The notes beneath the pieces are model-generated. The model had not been told where the DNA came from. It ran no database searches and saw only the letters and a program-made list of their open reading frames with translations. 64,000 nucleotides of DNA from Lederbergia panacisoli (GTDB lineage Bacteria; Bacillota; Bacilli; Bacillales; Bacillaceae_C): NCBI RefSeq assembly GCF_024626525.1, contig NZ_JANJGU010000001.1, positions 62,001 through 126,000 on the forward strand, read 5' to 3'. The position numbers and the translations under genes are program-made. Positions 62,550 to 64,000 of the stretch are shown piece after piece. The first letter of the stretch is position 1; each line of letters starts with the position of its first letter.

Positions 62550-63098
62550 ATGACAAAAAATCAACGAATTGTTTATATAGCGTTATTAGCCTCCCAAGCT
62601 GTTATTATTAGTTTACTCGAAAGGGCAATCCCCTTCCCTTTTGCTTTTGCTCCAGGCGCTAAATTAGGATTGGCAAATATCATTACATGCATGGCGTTAT
62701 ATACGTTATCAACAAAAGATGCCGGTAAAGTAGTTGCGACTCGTCTTGTGCTATCAACCCTTCTCGGTGGAACGATATCTACTTTCATGTACTCGGCATC
62801 GGGGGCTGTTTTAGGCTTTGTCGGCATGTGGTCAGTGAAAAAACTCGGTCCAAAACGAATCAGCTTAATTGGCGTAAGTGTAACGGGGGCCATCTTGCAT
62901 AACGTCGGCCAACTTGTTGTAGCGAGTTGGATTGCGCAAACTTGGACTGTTCTTCTCTATTTACCTGTATTATCATTCATCGGAATATTATCAGGTATAG
63001 CCATCGGCGTATTCGCTAATTATTTGCTGACTCATGTAGAAAAATTACATTATTATCGATTTTTACAAGAATCTAAATCAGAAAATATATCATTGTAA
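62550..63098 (+). CDS. eetB: Gx transporter family membrane protein, EetB-like
   Basis: 182 aa, about five to six membrane segments; family stretch ALLASQAVIISLLERAIPFPF and APGAKLGLANIITCMALYTL, as in proteins once annotated heptaprenyl diphosphate synthase component I. As the partner of EetA it is assigned to the EET conduit by context. The ATG follows TTAGGAGG. Its 3' end overlaps the converging mobB gene by 46 bp. Confidence 0.88.
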   Translation: MTKNQRIVYIALLASQAVIISLLERAIPFPFAFAPGAKLGLANIITCMALYTLSTKDAGKVVATRLVLSTLLGGTISTFMYSASGAVLGFVGMWSVKKLGPKRISLIGVSVTGAILHNVGQLVVASWIAQTWTVLLYLPVLSFIGILSGIAIGVFANYLLTHVEKLHYYRFLQESKSENISL

Positions 63099-63577
63099 AA
63101 GAAGTCAATAAAATCTTCTAGCTGCTTATGTAAAAAAACGTGCTTCGTTGTTTTAATAGGGATCCAACTAATGACAGCTTTTATATTAGTAAGGCTATCT
63201 AGCAGGACAAGATCTTCTTCATCTCTGATTAAAACCACTTTTGGATAATGGGATTTTTTATATCCCTCAACGAGTATGAGATGTAGCGTAAAATGATGAT
63301 ACATATTAATAATATCATCAAGCCTCCACTCACTTTTAGATGCTTCTATTAGTAAAGTGCCTTCGCCTTCAACACTGGAAACTTCTGCTCCCGCTTGACT
63401 ATGCCTGATGGAGTCTTTATTTATACTGGGGTTATTAGGTGAGCCTCCGTGCCCATGATGCTTTATTGTTCCAATTCTTAAGCCCTGAGCTTTGCCTGAT
63501 TTAATCAGTTCTTCCATCAATGTCGTTTTTCCGCTATTTTGATATCCTACGATTTGGAAAACTTTGCTTCCACCCAT
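63053..63577 (-). CDS. mobB: Molybdopterin-guanine dinucleotide biosynthesis adaptor MobB
   Basis: 174-aa P-loop GTPase helping make the guanine dinucleotide form of molybdenum cofactor. Walker A is in VGYQNSGKTTLMEEL, followed by GTIKHHGHGG and HLILVEGYKKSHYPKVVLIR, both typical of MobB. The ATG follows AAGGAAGTG. It overlaps moeA upstream by 31 bp. Confidence 0.92.
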   Translation of the reverse strand: MGGSKVFQIVGYQNSGKTTLMEELIKSGKAQGLRIGTIKHHGHGGSPNNPSINKDSIRHSQAGAEVSSVEGEGTLLIEASKSEWRLDDIINMYHHFTLHLILVEGYKKSHYPKVVLIRDEEDLVLLDSLTNIKAVISWIPIKTTKHVFLHKQLEDFIDFFYNDIFSDLDSCKNR

Positions 63578-64000
63578 GGCACATCACTTCCTTGTTGATC
63601 ATCAAGCAATAATATTTCTACATGATCGCCTTTCATGTAGCCCCTTGTTCCTCCCGGCAGAATTATTAAACAATCTGCCCATGCTAAAGATGTGACAACC
63701 CCCGATTTATCCAAACCAACAGGCTCAACAAAAACAGCGCCATCTTTAAATAAAATCTTGCCTCGTACAAATCTACTAAACGGATTAGGTTTAGGAAAAT
63801 CATTTTTTAATGTACCACTGATTGTGCGTAAAAATGGTTTTTCCGAACGAAGCCAATAACGAATATAAGGGCGTACAAATAATTCAAATCCGATATAACA
63901 AGCCGATGGATTTCCTGAAAGTCCAAATAATAACTTGCCATCTTTTTCAGCACAGCTCGTTACACTTCCAGGGCGCATTGCTATTTTGTTAAATAATAGA
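63547..64000 (-). CDS. moeA: Molybdopterin molybdotransferase MoeA, C-terminal part
   Basis: The right edge of the window cuts this gene; about 150 C-terminal residues are present. The frame is open to the edge, reading LLFNKIAMRPGS, which matches the MoeA VAMRPGKP region. LFGLSGNPSACYIGFELFVRP is the molybdopterin-site motif, and domain IV (LPGGTRGYMKGDHVEILLL) follows. It inserts molybdate into molybdopterin. The true start lies outside; an ATG at 63978 is internal. Confidence 0.92.
   Translation of the reverse strand, partial: LLFNKIAMRPGSVTSCAEKDGKLLFGLSGNPSACYIGFELFVRPYIRYWLRSEKPFLRTISGTLKNDFPKPNPFSRFVRGKILFKDGAVFVEPVGLDKSGVVTSLAWADCLIILPGGTRGYMKGDHVEILLLDDQQGSDVPWVEAKFSKS

Overview
The window is low-GC DNA from a spore-forming member of the Bacillaceae. 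Evidence for this: a CwlJ spore-cortex hydrolase; a kynU-kynB-kynA operon; Bacillus-type families (YbxH, YdjO, YkpA, YfiB/YfiC, YhfW, DUF1657, a CydA-CydB-CydS bd oxidase); strong AGGAGG-type ribosome sites; and many TTG/GTG starts. I cannot name the genus from sequence alone. The left edge is intergenic and the right edge cuts moeA. No rRNA, tRNA, CRISPR array, prophage or transposase is visible.

Layout. 0.2-11.3 kb (minus): a peptide-use cluster with an Opp/Dpp importer (two permeases, two ATPases, binding lipoprotein), a YheO/DauR-type regulator, a CocE/NonD hydrolase, an M19 dipeptidase-like protein and an ornithine-cyclodeaminase-family protein. 11.6-14.4 kb (plus): tryptophan to anthranilate, kynU-kynB-kynA, with a readable promoter. 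14.6-16.5 kb (minus): an ABC exporter preceded by a 17-codon leader ORF and a hairpin covering its ribosome site. 17.2-17.5 kb: six 51-bp tandem repeats. 20-24 kb (minus): a DUF4358 lipoprotein, an MBOAT acyltransferase and a DHHW protein, probably a surface-polymer acylation set. 24.1-26.9 kb (plus): a bd oxidase operon with two membrane microproteins. 27-33.5 kb (minus): cwlJ, housekeeping and resistance-type genes, and metA. 33.7-49.4 kb: a transglutaminase lipoprotein, the YfiB/YfiC exporter, msrA, a YhfW-like Rieske oxidoreductase, a CapA-like protein, YkpA, and a DUF1657/DUF421 set. 49.6-55 kb: pepF, trhO, yitT and an Fsr-like exporter.

The most coherent system is at 55.1-63.1 kb. It is a flavin-based extracellular electron transfer (EET) locus of the kind described in Listeria monocytogenes. 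pplA (two predicted FMN attachment sites), fmnB (ApbE-type flavin transferase) and ecfA1-ecfA2-ecfT (flavin import energising module) run leftward; ndh2, eetA and eetB run rightward. The dmkA/dmkB quinone genes and a RibU-type S component are not in the window. Two palindromes matching the Rex/Fnr-type half-sites TGTGAA/TTCACA lie over the pplA promoter, and a related site lies upstream of the bd oxidase. This suggests that both electron outlets answer to redox state or oxygen.

The window also carries a dispersed family of ~200-bp MITE/REP-like elements (six copies or remnants, two of them inside the peptide operon), a separate hairpin repeat, and two arrays with a ~51-bp period.
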